Source: Streptomyces musisoli
Lineage (GTDB): Bacteria; Actinomycetota; Actinomycetes; Streptomycetales; Streptomycetaceae
Direction: 5' to 3'
Assembly: GCF_016741855.1 (NCBI RefSeq)
Contig: NZ_JAERRH010000002.1
Location: forward strand, 372,001-436,000
DNA length: 64,000 nt
Positions 45,230 through 54,484 of the stretch are shown in pieces. The translations under genes were made by a program, and so were the position numbers. Under the pieces are notes generated by a model, which was not told the origin of the DNA, did not search any database, and saw only the letters and a list, made by a program, of their open reading frames with translations. Each line of letters starts with the position of its first letter. Position 1 is the stretch's first letter.

Positions 45230-46603
45230 TCAGCCCCAGGTCGCCGAGTAGTACCGCTGGTAGGCCTTGCGGTCCTGCTCGGCCCGGATGTACCGGGTCG
45301 CGACCAGCGCGATCAGACTGCCCGCGATCAACAGCAGTCCGGGCCCGACGTTCCGGGTGTCCGTCAGCCGCGCCAGCAGGGTGCTGCCCTCCGCCCCGCC
45401 CGTGACCGGCGCCGAGGAGCCCGGTGAGGCAGCGCTCGGGGCCATCGCGCCCTGGGACGCGCCGGCCGGCGGCGAGGCGGGGCCGCCACCCTGGGCGCCG
45501 CCCGCGTTCTGCGCCGACACGATCAGCCGGACCCCGAGCGTGGCCATCGCCTTGGTCACCGGCTGGAAGAACGTCGTACCGCCCGTCGTGCAGTCGCCGT
45601 TGCCGCCCGAGGTGACACCGAGCGCGATGCCCTCGGAGAACATCGGACCGCCGCTGTCGCCCGGTTCGGCGCACACGTCGGTCTCGATGAGCCCGGTCAC
45701 CGTCCCCTCGGGATAGTTGACGGTCGCGTTCAGCGCGGTGACCCGGCCGTCGCGCAGCCCGCTGGTGCTGCCGCTGCGGAACACCCGCTGCCCGACCGAC
45801 GGATCGGCGGCCCCGGTGATCCGCACCCCCTTGCCGCCGCCGATCGCTACGACGTCGGCACCCGCTCCGGCCTTGCCGCCGGCGTACTGCACGAGCGAGA
45901 AGTCGCTGCCGGGGAAGGAGCTGTTGACGGTGTTGCCGAGCTGCCGGTCGCCCTGGTTGTCGGCGAACCAGGTGACCCCGGCGGGCCCGCAGTGGCCGGC
46001 CGTGAGGATGAAGTCGGACTGCCCGTTGGTCACGTTGAACCCAGCGGAGCAGCGACCGCCGGTCGACAGGATCGGCTGGGCGCCGTTCAGCCGCGTGGTG
46101 AACGAACCCTTCGTACGCTCCATGTGCACGAAACCGCCGATCCTCCCGGCGACCCCGGACAGCCGGGACCAGTCACCGGCGGACACCGTGCGGTCCGCCC
46201 GCACCACGACCCGGTTGGTCCGGTAGTCCACCGCCCAGGCCGTGCCCGCCACCCGGGGCGCCGAACGCAGCGCCGCCGTCGCCGACTTCAGCTCGTCCAT
46301 GCTGTGCGGCACGACCTTCGCCTCGGCCCCGGCCTGCCGGACGGTCCGCGCGGCCGACTCGTCGGTCACCGCCACCACCGGGCGCCCGTCGGCGCCGATC
46401 CAGCTGCCCGCCGTACGGGCGGTGCCGAGCCGCGCCACCAGCGCGGTGCCGGTGTCCCCGGCGGAGCCGAGCGTTCTGCCGGACGCCGGCGGAGTCTCGC
46501 TCGCCATGGCCGCCTGGGCGACCATCGCACCCCCCAGGAGAAGTCCGCCGACCGCCGCCAGCCGTGTCACTCGCCGGACGACCCGTCGTCGTGCGTGCCG
46601 CAT
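45230..46603 (-). CDS. S1-family (streptogrisin-like) serine protease with C-terminal membrane anchor
   Basis: 457 residues. Signal peptide near the N terminus (RLAAVGGLLLGGAMVAQA), then a propeptide (about 40-160) and a chymotrypsin-like domain with catalytic His in LTAGHCG, Asp in FPGSDFSLVQY and Ser in CAEPGDSGGPMF. A linker rich in Ala/Gly/Pro/Ser leads to one transmembrane helix (about 425-440, GPGLLLIAGSLIALVATRY) and a short basic tail. So the mature protease probably stays on the cell surface rather than being fully secreted as streptogrisins are. Confidence 0.92.
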   Translation of the reverse strand: MRHARRRVVRRVTRLAAVGGLLLGGAMVAQAAMASETPPASGRTLGSAGDTGTALVARLGTARTAGSWIGADGRPVVAVTDESAARTVRQAGAEAKVVPHSMDELKSATAALRSAPRVAGTAWAVDYRTNRVVVRADRTVSAGDWSRLSGVAGRIGGFVHMERTKGSFTTRLNGAQPILSTGGRCSAGFNVTNGQSDFILTAGHCGPAGVTWFADNQGDRQLGNTVNSSFPGSDFSLVQYAGGKAGAGADVVAIGGGKGVRITGAADPSVGQRVFRSGSTSGLRDGRVTALNATVNYPEGTVTGLIETDVCAEPGDSGGPMFSEGIALGVTSGGNGDCTTGGTTFFQPVTKAMATLGVRLIVSAQNAGGAQGGGPASPPAGASQGAMAPSAASPGSSAPVTGGAEGSTLLARLTDTRNVGPGLLLIAGSLIALVATRYIRAEQDRKAYQRYYSATWG

Positions 46604-46727
46604 GCATGGCTCCCGAAGCCGAACCCGAACGCGCGATGCCCCAACCGGCACCGCGGAGCCCCCGGATCGTCGAGGGCCCGCTCCTCCATACGGCGTCCGT
46701 GACGGCGGCGTTCACCCACGGCGAGAC

Positions 46728-47558
46728 TCAGTTCTTGCGGGCCACCCCGCCGAACATGGCGACCTCCTCCGGCTCGGCCCCGTGATCGTGCTGCGGCCGC
46801 CATCGCGAGCAGGACACCACGCCCGGCTCCAGCAGCTCCAGCCCGTCGAAGAACCGGGTCACGTCCTCGGGCCTGCGCTGCGTGAGCTTCGGCGTGCCGT
46901 GCTCGTTCCAGAACTTCACCGCCTCGTCCACGTCCGGCATCGACGGGCTGGTGATGGTGTGCGACAGCACCAGGTGGCTGCCCGACGGCAGCCGGTCCGT
47001 CAACTGCCGTACCAGGCCGTACGGGTCCTCCTCGTCGCCGATGAAGATGACCACGCCGAGCAGGATCAGCGCAACCGGCCGGCTGAAGTCCAGCGTCTTC
47101 GCCGCGTGTTCGATGATCGCGTCGACGTTGCGCAGGTCCTCGTCCAGGTAGTCGGTACGGCCCTCGGGCGTGCTGGTCAGCAGCGCACGCGCGTGCGCCA
47201 GGACCAGCGGGTCGTTGTCGACGTACACGATCCGGGACTCCGGCGCGATCCGCTGGGCCACCTCGTGCGTGTTGTCGGCGGTGGGCAGCCCGGTGCCGAT
47301 GTCCAGGAACTGCCGGATGCCCACCTCGCCGACCAGGTGGCGCACGGCGCGGCCGAGGAAGAGCCGGTCGGCACGCGCGTACTCCCCGATCCCCGGGTGC
47401 AGTCGGCGGATCTGGTCGCCGGCCGCGCGGTCGACCTCGTAGTTGTCCTTGCCGCCGAGCCAGTAGTTCCAGATCCGGGCGGTGTGCGGCTGGCCGGTGT
47501 TGATGCGGGCGCGCAGCGACGCGGCCACGTCGTTGGTGGCTGCCGGGTTGTCGGTCAC
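46728..47558 (-). CDS. SAM-dependent methyltransferase, DUF574 family
   Basis: 276 residues. N-terminal RIWNYWLGGKDNYEVDR and the SAM-site FLDIGTGLPTADNTHEVAQ are hallmarks of the DUF574 (PF04672) family, which is very abundant in Streptomyces and linked to few known substrates. GTG 47558 lies after AGGAG; the frame extends 16 codons further upstream. Its neighbours give no clear pathway. Confidence 0.9.
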   Translation of the reverse strand: MTDNPAATNDVAASLRARINTGQPHTARIWNYWLGGKDNYEVDRAAGDQIRRLHPGIGEYARADRLFLGRAVRHLVGEVGIRQFLDIGTGLPTADNTHEVAQRIAPESRIVYVDNDPLVLAHARALLTSTPEGRTDYLDEDLRNVDAIIEHAAKTLDFSRPVALILLGVVIFIGDEEDPYGLVRQLTDRLPSGSHLVLSHTITSPSMPDVDEAVKFWNEHGTPKLTQRRPEDVTRFFDGLELLEPGVVSCSRWRPQHDHGAEPEEVAMFGGVARKN

Positions 47559-47865
47559 GAGGGTCAGCTCCTGGGTGCCTGATGAGATGCCTGACAAGAG
47601 ATACACCGTGCAGGACGCAATCTAGACGCCCCAGTTGATCTCCGCGGCCCGGCCCGGGATTTGCCCGGCCGGAGCGGCCCGGACCGCGGAGCGGTACGGC
47701 CACCGGGTGACCGGCCCGGCCGCGCCACGGCGGCGCGGGCCGCCGGCGCGCACGACCGCACGGGCTGTCGGCACGCACGGTTGCCCACGGCGGCGCGGGC
47801 CGCCGGCACGCACGGTTCCCCACGGCCGCGGGCGGTACGCCCCACGGCCCCCTATCTTGAGCCCC
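47559..47865. other. 307-bp intergenic with direct repeats
   Basis: The segment CACGGCGGCGCGGGCCGCCG recurs at about 47727 and 47787, with a partial third copy between (GTCGGCACGCACGGTTGCCC). It separates divergent methyltransferase and aminotransferase genes, so promoters are expected; no gene is supported. Confidence 0.5.
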
Positions 47866-49044
47866 ATGACCAGCATCCCGCACGACACACCCGGCGAACC
47901 GGATCCGCTGCGCGCGCTCGGACTGGAGCGGCTGCGACGTCGTACGAGCATGAAATGGCGCACCTACCCCGACGACGTCCTGCCCGTGTGGGTGGCCGAG
48001 ATGGACGTCCCCCTCGCCGAACCCGTCGTCCGCGCCGTCACGGACGCACTCGCCCTCGGCGACACCGGGTATCCCGCCGGCACCGCCTACGCCGAGGCGC
48101 TCGCCGCCTTCGCCGCCGAACGCTGGAACTGGGACGGCGTCGCCCCGGAGCGGACCGCGATCGTCCCGGACGTGATGCTCGGCGTGGTCGAGATGCTCAG
48201 ACTGGTCACCGGGCCCGGCGACCCGGTGATCGTCAACCCGCCCGTGTATCCGCCGTTCTTCCAGTTCGTGACCCACATGGACCGCCGGGTCGTGGAGGCT
48301 CCGCTCGGTGCCGGGCTGCGCCTGGACCCGGGCATCCTGGAGGAGACGTTCCGGGAGGCCACCGCACACGGCGGCCGGGCCGCCTACCTGTTGTGCAGCC
48401 CGCACAACCCGACCGGCACCGTGCACACCGCCGCCGAACTCGGCGCCGTCGCCGGCCTCGCCGAGCGGTACGGCGTCCGGGTCGTCGCCGACGAGATCCA
48501 CGCCCCGCTCGTCACCCCGGGCGTCCCCTTCGTGCCCTACCTGAGCGTGCCCGGCGCCGAGCGCGGCCTGTCGCTGATGTCGGCCTCCAAGGGCTGGAAC
48601 CTGGCCGGCCTCAAGGCGGCGCTGGCCCTCGCCGGCCCGGCCGCCGCCGCCGACCTCGCCCGGCTGCCCGAGGAGGTGAGCCACGGTCCCAGCCATGTCG
48701 GCGTCATCGCGCACACCGCCGCCCTGCGGGACGCCACCGGCTGGCTCGACGCCCTGCTGGCCGGGCTGCGCGCCAACCGGGCCCTGCTCACCGGGCTGCT
48801 GGCCGACCGGCTGCCCGGGATCCGCGCGCACGCCGCCGAGGCCACCTTCCTCGCCTGGCTCGACTGCCGTGCCCTCGGCCTCGGAGACGATCCCGCCCGG
48901 GTCTTCCTCGACCGCGGCCGGGTGGCCCTCAGCTCCGGCCTGCCCTTCGGCACCGGCGGCAGGGGGCACGCACGTCTGAACCTGGCCACCTCGCCCGAGA
49001 TCCTCACCGAGGCGGTACGGCGGATGGCGGCGGCCCTCGACTGA
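47866..49044 (+). CDS. MalY/PatB-family PLP aminotransferase (possible C-S lyase)
   Basis: 392 residues, fold type I. It starts [18 protein letters not shown] with the family opening [24 protein letters not shown]. The PLP Lys lies in [12 protein letters not shown]; the Asp/Tyr sites are in [10 protein letters not shown]. MalY/PatB proteins are often cystathionine beta-lyases or other C-S lyases. It is followed 70 bp later by an F420/PPOX gene, after a GCCCTCCGGAGGGC palindrome. Confidence 0.92.
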   Translation: MTSIPHDTPGEPDPLRALGLERLRRRTSMKWRTYPDDVLPVWVAEMDVPLAEPVVRAVTDALALGDTGYPAGTAYAEALAAFAAERWNWDGVAPERTAIVPDVMLGVVEMLRLVTGPGDPVIVNPPVYPPFFQFVTHMDRRVVEAPLGAGLRLDPGILEETFREATAHGGRAAYLLCSPHNPTGTVHTAAELGAVAGLAERYGVRVVADEIHAPLVTPGVPFVPYLSVPGAERGLSLMSASKGWNLAGLKAALALAGPAAAADLARLPEEVSHGPSHVGVIAHTAALRDATGWLDALLAGLRANRALLTGLLADRLPGIRAHAAEATFLAWLDCRALGLGDDPARVFLDRGRVALSSGLPFGTGGRGHARLNLATSPEILTEAVRRMAAALD

Positions 49045-49114
49045 CCCGCGGCCCTCCGGAGGGCGCCGCCCGCCGCCCCTCCTCGGGCAGCGGGCCGCCT
49101 CCTAGACTGCGGGC

Positions 49115-49501
49115 ATGGACGACACGCGGCTCGGCCGGCTCGGCTCCGGCAAATACCTGCTGGTGACCAGCTACCGCAAGGACGGAACCCCCGTCGCCAC
49201 CCCGGTGTGGGTGGTCCGGGACGACGGCACCCTGGGCGTGTGGACGGCCGCCGACAGCTGGAAGGTCAAGCGGATCAGGCGCCGCCCCGACGTCCTCGTC
49301 GGCCCCTGCGACCTGCGCGGCAACCCCACCGGTGACCAACTGCCGGCCACCGCCGAACTCACCGACCCGGCCACCACCGCCCGCTACCGGGGCCTGATCG
49401 CCCGCAAGTACGGACTCGTCGGCCGGCTCACCCTGCTGGGCAGCCGGCTCCGGCGGGGTGTGGACGGCACGGTCGGCATCCGGGTGACCCTCGGGGAATG
49501 A
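49115..49501 (+). CDS. PPOX-class F420-dependent oxidoreductase
   Basis: 128 residues of the split beta-barrel FMN/F420 fold, with the opening LGSGKYLLVTSYRKDGTPV and the ATPVWVVRDDG strand. Actinobacterial members of this size use F420 or FMN to reduce small molecules. The 3' end lies 21 bp from a convergent hydrolase gene. Confidence 0.88.
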   Translation: MDDTRLGRLGSGKYLLVTSYRKDGTPVATPVWVVRDDGTLGVWTAADSWKVKRIRRRPDVLVGPCDLRGNPTGDQLPATAELTDPATTARYRGLIARKYGLVGRLTLLGSRLRRGVDGTVGIRVTLGE

Positions 49502-49522
49502 GGGCCACCCGGGAGGCGCGTC

Positions 49523-52288
49523 CTACGACGCGTCCAGCACCGAACCCTTCAGTTCCAGGCCGCCGGCCTGCGGCTCTCCGGTCCGCATATCGAGCTGCCG
49601 GAACCGCACCGACTCGGTGGACTCCCGGACCCGGTCCTTGACCGTGGGCAGGGTGATGTCCACGCTGGTACGCCCCGACGGGATGTCCGCCCACAGGTAG
49701 AGCCCGTCCACCTTGGACAGCGGACGCGCGGGGTCCGGCCTCTCACCGGAGGTGTCCCGCAGCCAGGTCGCCGGCACGTCCTTCGTGGACAGCTCCGGCG
49801 CGGTGGCCGGCGCGACCTGGAACATGGCGCTCATGTCCACGTCCACCGCCTCGGACAGCGACACCCGCCACTTCAGCGACTTTCCCTCGGCGACCTTGCC
49901 GGCGACGGGCTTGACGGTCATCTTCGGCGCGGGATCGTCGTCGTGGACGGTGAGCCCGCCGCGGTAGGAGCCGACGACCACGCCGTGGACCGCCTTGACC
50001 AGGACGTCGTACGACACATCGGTGCCGTACCGCGTGTTGCCCTTCACCTCGACCGGCACGTCGATGCCGTCACCGCCCGGACGCACCGTGACCAGCCGGC
50101 CCGTGGCCTTGCCGGTGACCGGGTCCATGACGTACACCCGGACCTGGCCGCTGCCGCCCTGGCCCGTCACCCGCACCGGAACCCGGTAGGTGCGCACACC
50201 CGAGTCGCCCTCGTCGACGGTGGTCCGGCCGACGTCCACGCGCGGCAGCGCGTCGGTGCGCACCGCCGGCGTCCCGGGCCGCCAGCCCCACGCGTCCATG
50301 AGCCAGGCCCGTCCCGACGCCGAACGAGGCGTCAGCTCCAGGGACTTGACCGATCCCAGGTCGAGTCCGGCACGGGTCGCCGCGGTCAGCGGCAGCCGGA
50401 CCTCCTGCGCCCAGTACGAGGCGGTCCGCTCACTGCCCGGCAGCCCGTCCGGCTTGACCCGGCCGAGCCTGGCCTTCTTGCCGGAGGCGTCGGTCACGGA
50501 CACGTCCAGTTGCGTACCCCGCGAGTTCGGCGGCACGAACAGCCGCAGCGACAGTGCCGTGGACCCGGACAGCGAGACCGGCGTCCTGGCGGTCACCCGG
50601 GCCGGCGTGCCCGCGCGCGTCCAGCGCAGCGCGATCGCGTGCCGGCCGGCCTCCCGGTCCGTCTCCCACAGTGCGAAGTGCGGCGAGGAGCCCTTGGCGG
50701 CCGCGCCCAGGCAGGTCCTGGCCGGGCTCGGGTCCACCGCGGCGCACAGCTTGCCGCCGGTCACCGATACCCCGCCGTCCGGCAGGAACCCGCCGCTCCG
50801 GCGGGCGCCCACCGCATGGCTCAGCACCCGGGCCGGGTCCGCCGACGGCACCCGCTTGCCGGAGCCGTCCAGGAGCGGCCGTACCCGGTCGTCCCCGGCG
50901 AGGAAGAGCCGCGCGGCGGCGGCGATGTACGTGGAACCGGCGCGGTGCTGCTGGTCGGCGGTCAGCCGGGTCGCGGCCCGCTTGGCGCACACCGGGTCGT
51001 GGTGCTGCGGGTCGTCGGAGAAGTCGTCCTCGGCGGGGGCCGCGGCCTGGCCCGGGGTCCACTCCGAGTTGAAGAAGTTGTGGTTGGCGCCGATCACGTA
51101 CACCGCGCTGTGCAGCGCGGTGCCGTTGCTGACCGCGCGGGTCCCGTCGACGTACACCTGGCCCTGGAGGTCGGAGACGTCGCCGTCACAGCCCGGCAGG
51201 ATGCTCACCGACGGGACGTCGGGCACCGGGTTCTGTCCGAAGACGGTCGGGCCGATCAGGACCGTGCCCCGGACGTGCCAGCGCACCGGCCCGTGGTAGC
51301 CGTCCTGGTCGGCGGGCGGCGGGGCGAGGCTGTCCAGCGCGGCCCGGTTGACGCCCTCGCCGCCCCGCGAGTGTCCGACCAGCAGCACCCGCGACAGATC
51401 GGCGCGGGGCGCCTCGCGGACCACCTTCGGCGCGGTCTCGGGGTGTTCGGCCCAGCCGGCCCACCGGGCCAGGTGCAGCCGCACCAGCGACGACCGCGCC
51501 TGGGCGCCGCCGTCCTCCGCCGCGAAGTCCTGCCCGTTGATGCCGTTGGCGGAGATGGACACGGTCATGTAGCCCTGGGATGCCAGCAGTTTCTGGTCCC
51601 GCAGATACCCGCGGTGGCTCGGCACGGGCTTGGTGCCGGCCTTGCAGGGCCAGTCACCGGTGATGTCCTCGCGCCCCTTGTAGCAGGTGTAGTGACGGCC
51701 GTGCAGGAACAGCGCGAGGGGGCGCTTGCCGGACGCGCCGACCGGTGCGACGACCACCGCGCGCATCTCCACCGGAGCCGTGAGGCCCGGCAGCCGGACC
51801 GAGTTCAGGGCGTACTCGCCGGTCTTGGTGCGGTACGCGCCGGGCTTGCCCGGGTCCACGCCGTTCGCCGGCAGCGGCGCCGGCAGCCGGGGAGCCGATG
51901 CGGCACCGTCCGTCTCCCGCGCGTCCAGCCGCTGCCCGCCGGACCACACCTCCAGCCCGTGCAGCTGCGCCGGCCGGCGTCCGTCGAGCGGCAGCCGGAA
52001 CGTGTGCCCGTCCGCGCCCGGCCGTGGCACGCCCAACAGCCCGGTCGAGGACCGGAATTCGACGCGCGCGTCCCCCATCGGCACCTGCCGGTCCGACCGC
52101 CACACCAGCTGCGGCGCCGACGCCCCGCCGGACAGCCGCCACCCCGGTGGCAGCGGTGTGCCGTCCTGGGCCGTCGACGCCCCTTCCCCGCCCACTGGTT
52201 GGGAGTGGGCGACGGCCACCCCCGGGGATGCTCCCGCCACCGCGAACAACGCGGCGGCGGTCACCCATATGTGCCGGGCACGGACCAC
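49523..52288 (-). CDS. large secreted alpha/beta-hydrolase with C-terminal beta-sandwich domains
   Basis: 921 residues. GTG 52288 follows GAGGAGG, and a signal peptide comes next (AAALFAVAGASPGVAVA). The hydrolase core has LFLHGRHYTC and nucleophile Ser in LVGHSRGGEGVNRA. After it come a carbohydrate-binding-like beta region and, from about 690, Calx-beta-like modules (VDEGDSGVRTYRVPV, then VAEGKSLKWRVSLSE). The substrate could be a polyester, glycerolipid or polysaccharide ester; a lipase/esterase role is inferred. Confidence 0.85.
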   Translation of the reverse strand: MVRARHIWVTAAALFAVAGASPGVAVAHSQPVGGEGASTAQDGTPLPPGWRLSGGASAPQLVWRSDRQVPMGDARVEFRSSTGLLGVPRPGADGHTFRLPLDGRRPAQLHGLEVWSGGQRLDARETDGAASAPRLPAPLPANGVDPGKPGAYRTKTGEYALNSVRLPGLTAPVEMRAVVVAPVGASGKRPLALFLHGRHYTCYKGREDITGDWPCKAGTKPVPSHRGYLRDQKLLASQGYMTVSISANGINGQDFAAEDGGAQARSSLVRLHLARWAGWAEHPETAPKVVREAPRADLSRVLLVGHSRGGEGVNRAALDSLAPPPADQDGYHGPVRWHVRGTVLIGPTVFGQNPVPDVPSVSILPGCDGDVSDLQGQVYVDGTRAVSNGTALHSAVYVIGANHNFFNSEWTPGQAAAPAEDDFSDDPQHHDPVCAKRAATRLTADQQHRAGSTYIAAAARLFLAGDDRVRPLLDGSGKRVPSADPARVLSHAVGARRSGGFLPDGGVSVTGGKLCAAVDPSPARTCLGAAAKGSSPHFALWETDREAGRHAIALRWTRAGTPARVTARTPVSLSGSTALSLRLFVPPNSRGTQLDVSVTDASGKKARLGRVKPDGLPGSERTASYWAQEVRLPLTAATRAGLDLGSVKSLELTPRSASGRAWLMDAWGWRPGTPAVRTDALPRVDVGRTTVDEGDSGVRTYRVPVRVTGQGGSGQVRVYVMDPVTGKATGRLVTVRPGGDGIDVPVEVKGNTRYGTDVSYDVLVKAVHGVVVGSYRGGLTVHDDDPAPKMTVKPVAGKVAEGKSLKWRVSLSEAVDVDMSAMFQVAPATAPELSTKDVPATWLRDTSGERPDPARPLSKVDGLYLWADIPSGRTSVDITLPTVKDRVRESTESVRFRQLDMRTGEPQAGGLELKGSVLDAS

Positions 52289-52667
52289 TGTTCCTCCTCG
52301 GACCCCGACCTCGGACGTCCCGGCCGTCCGGGGCGTCCCTCGCTCCCGGAGGATGGAGAGGGGAGGCTGTGGGTTGCCTGTGAGGAGAAAGTGATGGATC
52401 ACATCGGGGGCCCGCCGGGAGAGCGGGTCGTGCGGGCGCCCCGGACCGTACCGATGCGGGTGGCCGAAAGCGTGCCGTGGGCGGATTCTCGGGCCCCAAC
52501 GGCGCCTGCGGCACGCCCGGTTCGGCCACCCGCATCGGACTGGCGCGGGTGGCCGAAAGCGTGCCGTGAGCGGAGTCTCGAACCCAACGGCGCTTTCTAC
52601 GCGCTCGGTTCGGGGCCCGGGCGACCGGTGGCGGGCGGGGGCGCCGCCTGCCGGCCGCGTGCGGCTG
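52289..52667. repeat. intergenic with 18-bp inverted repeat and 89-bp tandem motif
   Basis: CCGATGCGGGTGGCCGAA (52451-52468) and its exact reverse complement (52521-52538) form a large stem. In addition GCGGGTGGCCGAAAGCGTGC, with similar flanks, recurs at 52456 and 52545 (period 89 bp). The region lies between the hydrolase promoter and the end of the DUF35 gene; no gene is supported. Confidence 0.75.
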
Positions 52668-53084
52668 TCAGGTCCAGGCCCGGTACGGCTCGTCCAGCAG
52701 CTGGAAGACGGGCTCGCCGCGGACCGCGTCCTGGGCGGTGGACAGCCGGACCCGGTCGCCGCTGTGGATGCCGATGGGCGGGCCCATGACCCGGCCCCGC
52801 ACGACGAACCCCTCGGCCATCTCTATCAGCGACACGTTGCGTGCCACCGGCGTGTTGCGGTGCACCACGGTGGAGTGGCGGACCGTGCCGACACCCTCGC
52901 TGCGCTCGGTACGCAGTTCACTGCCCTGACACACCGGACACAGCAGCCGGTGGTACATCGCGGTGCCGCACCAGGTGCAGCGCTGGAAGTGGATGGCGTC
53001 CTTGGAGTCCGCGGCGGAGGGTTCGAGAACACCCGTCGCGGATCCGGCCGCCGGGTGCGAGGTGCTTGCTGAGTGGTGGTACAC
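52668..53084 (-). CDS. Zn-ribbon/OB-fold protein (DUF35)
   Basis: 138 residues. The zinc ribbon is CTWCGTAMYHRLLCPVC and the rest is an OB fold (VGTVRHSTVVHR, GFVVRGRVMG). DUF35 proteins normally pair with thiolase-like or lipid-transfer enzymes and bind acyl-CoA; no thiolase gene is adjacent here. Start GTG 53084 follows GGGAG. About 100 bp upstream is a 15-bp palindrome shared with the neighbouring tetR promoter. Confidence 0.87.
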   Translation of the reverse strand: MYHHSASTSHPAAGSATGVLEPSAADSKDAIHFQRCTWCGTAMYHRLLCPVCQGSELRTERSEGVGTVRHSTVVHRNTPVARNVSLIEMAEGFVVRGRVMGPPIGIHSGDRVRLSTAQDAVRGEPVFQLLDEPYRAWT

Positions 53085-53185
53085 GCTGGTCAACTCCCTG
53101 CGCTCGGCCGGAATCCCGCGTGCCCGGGGGCGGACCGTGCACGCGTGTGCATGGTTGCCGTGCCACCGTGCACGCCGACAGAGTA

Positions 53186-53200
53186 TGGCACTCAGTGTCA
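53186..53200. promoter_or_regulatory. TetR operator upstream of the DUF35 gene
   Basis: TGGCACTCAGTGTCA is a 15-bp palindrome with one mismatched pair, centred on a single C. Its core TGGCACTCAGTG is identical to the site in front of the tetR gene at 54120. It is placed to control the DUF35 gene. Confidence 0.72.
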
Positions 53201-53347
53201 CTCGTAAAGGCACTCCGTACCCCTATTTATGGGCACGGCCGCGTGGGGGCGGCGCAGGCACCGGCTCGCGCAGCGGTGAGCGCCGTCACCGGCCCGCAAG
53301 GGGGCGGCGGCCGCAAGTCGGCGGCGCCGTCACCGGCCCGTACGGGG

Positions 53348-54088
53348 TCAGGTGCGGCCGAGCGTCGTCTCCAGCTCCTGCACCACCCGCCACAGCGGGG
53401 CGTCCCGGCGGGTGACCAGCACCACCACGTCGCCGGCCTCCCCGGCGTCCGTGCCGTCGGGGCCGGCCCAGGCGGGCGCCGCCGGGGCGTCCGCCGTCCG
53501 GGCGTACGTGGTCTGTACGTATCCCAGTGCGTGGTCCACGGCCGCGCCCGCGTCGCCCTCGCCCTCGGACCGCAGCCAGGACCGCAGGGCGTTGTTGTGC
53601 GCGGCGACCACCGCGGCCGCGATCACGTCCGCGCGCAGCGTCCCGTCGGGGCGCCCCGCGAACCGGCCGCGCAGATACTCGGCGAGCGCGCGCTCGTAGC
53701 GCCACACGACCGACAGCTCGTAGGCGCGCAGCCCCGGCACCTGCCGGGTGAGGCGGTAGCGCTGCACGGAGAAGGTGGGGTTCTCGGCGTACATCCGCAG
53801 TACCAGCCGGGCCGCGTCGCACACCCGCCGCACCGGCTCGTGCTCGGCGCCGCCCGCCGCGAGGAAGGCGGTCATGTCGGCGAGACAGCCCTCGTGGTCG
53901 GGGAAGACCACGTCCTCCTTGGAGGGGAAGTACCGGAAGAAGGAGCGCCGGCCGACCCCGGCCAGGGCCACGATGTCGTCCACGGTGGTCTGCTCGTACC
54001 CGCGTTCCAGGAAGAGCCGGAAGGCCGCCGCTACCAGGGCGTCCCGTATCGGCGGCTTCGCGGTCGGCGCCGCACTGCTGGAGCTCAT
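53348..54088 (-). CDS. TetR-family transcriptional regulator
   Basis: 246 residues. The helix-turn-helix spans about 14-60 (RDALVAAAFRLFLERGYEQT, then VGRRSFFRYFPSKEDVV). The C-terminal ligand domain has an extended, Ala/Gly-rich tail. The gene starts at ATG 54088 and is followed, 263 bp downstream, by the co-oriented DUF35 gene. Its own promoter region carries TGGCACTCAGTGCAG, indicating autoregulation and control of the DUF35 gene by the same motif. Confidence 0.92.
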   Translation of the reverse strand: MSSSSAAPTAKPPIRDALVAAAFRLFLERGYEQTTVDDIVALAGVGRRSFFRYFPSKEDVVFPDHEGCLADMTAFLAAGGAEHEPVRRVCDAARLVLRMYAENPTFSVQRYRLTRQVPGLRAYELSVVWRYERALAEYLRGRFAGRPDGTLRADVIAAAVVAAHNNALRSWLRSEGEGDAGAAVDHALGYVQTTYARTADAPAAPAWAGPDGTDAGEAGDVVVLVTRRDAPLWRVVQELETTLGRT

Positions 54089-54119
54089 GGACGGGAACGT
54101 AGCACCCGGACCGGATTTC

Positions 54120-54166
54120 TGGCACTCAGTGCAGCGCATGTGGCATTTCGGGGGAACTGAGTGCTG
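54120..54166. promoter_or_regulatory. two TetR operator sites before tetR
   Basis: TGGCACTCAGTGCAG (54120-54134) is a near palindrome centred on C54127, and the reverse-oriented core ACTGAGTG lies at 54156-54163. The first matches the DUF35 operator over 12 bp. Confidence 0.72.
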
Positions 54167-54484
54167 TCGGGTGACTGCCGGGGCGTGCCGGCGGCGCCTG
54201 CGAGGACAGATATGCGCCTCCCGACCTCCCCTCAGTCGCCGCCGCCCGTCGCCCCCTCCCCGTCGCCCCCTCCCCGTCGCCCCCTCCCCGTCGTCCCCTC
54301 TCTGTCGTCGCCGCACTCGCGGGTGTGAGGGACGGGCGGCCGACGGCCGGGGGTGGCCGAAAGTGTTCGCTCCCTGCGGCGTAACCTTTCTCCGCCGTCG
54401 CCGTCGCCGCACCACCGACGACGACGCCGATGCGTGCCCCGCACCACCTCCCGTACCACCCGGCACCCGCCCCGAGGAGTCCCC
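54167..54484. repeat. 14-bp C-rich tandem repeat in divergent intergenic region
   Basis: GTCGCCCCCTCCCC occurs three times in tandem (54248-54289) with a degenerate fourth. Read on the reverse strand it is GGGGAGGGGGCGAC, a potential G-quadruplex. The remainder leads to the ATP-grasp gene with a GAGGAG site before its start. No gene is supported in this interval. Confidence 0.7.

Noticed and set aside
49051-49064. GCCCTCCGGAGGGC palindrome as an operator or terminator
   Set aside because: Fourteen bp without a loop or trailing T-rich tract; too weak to call either.
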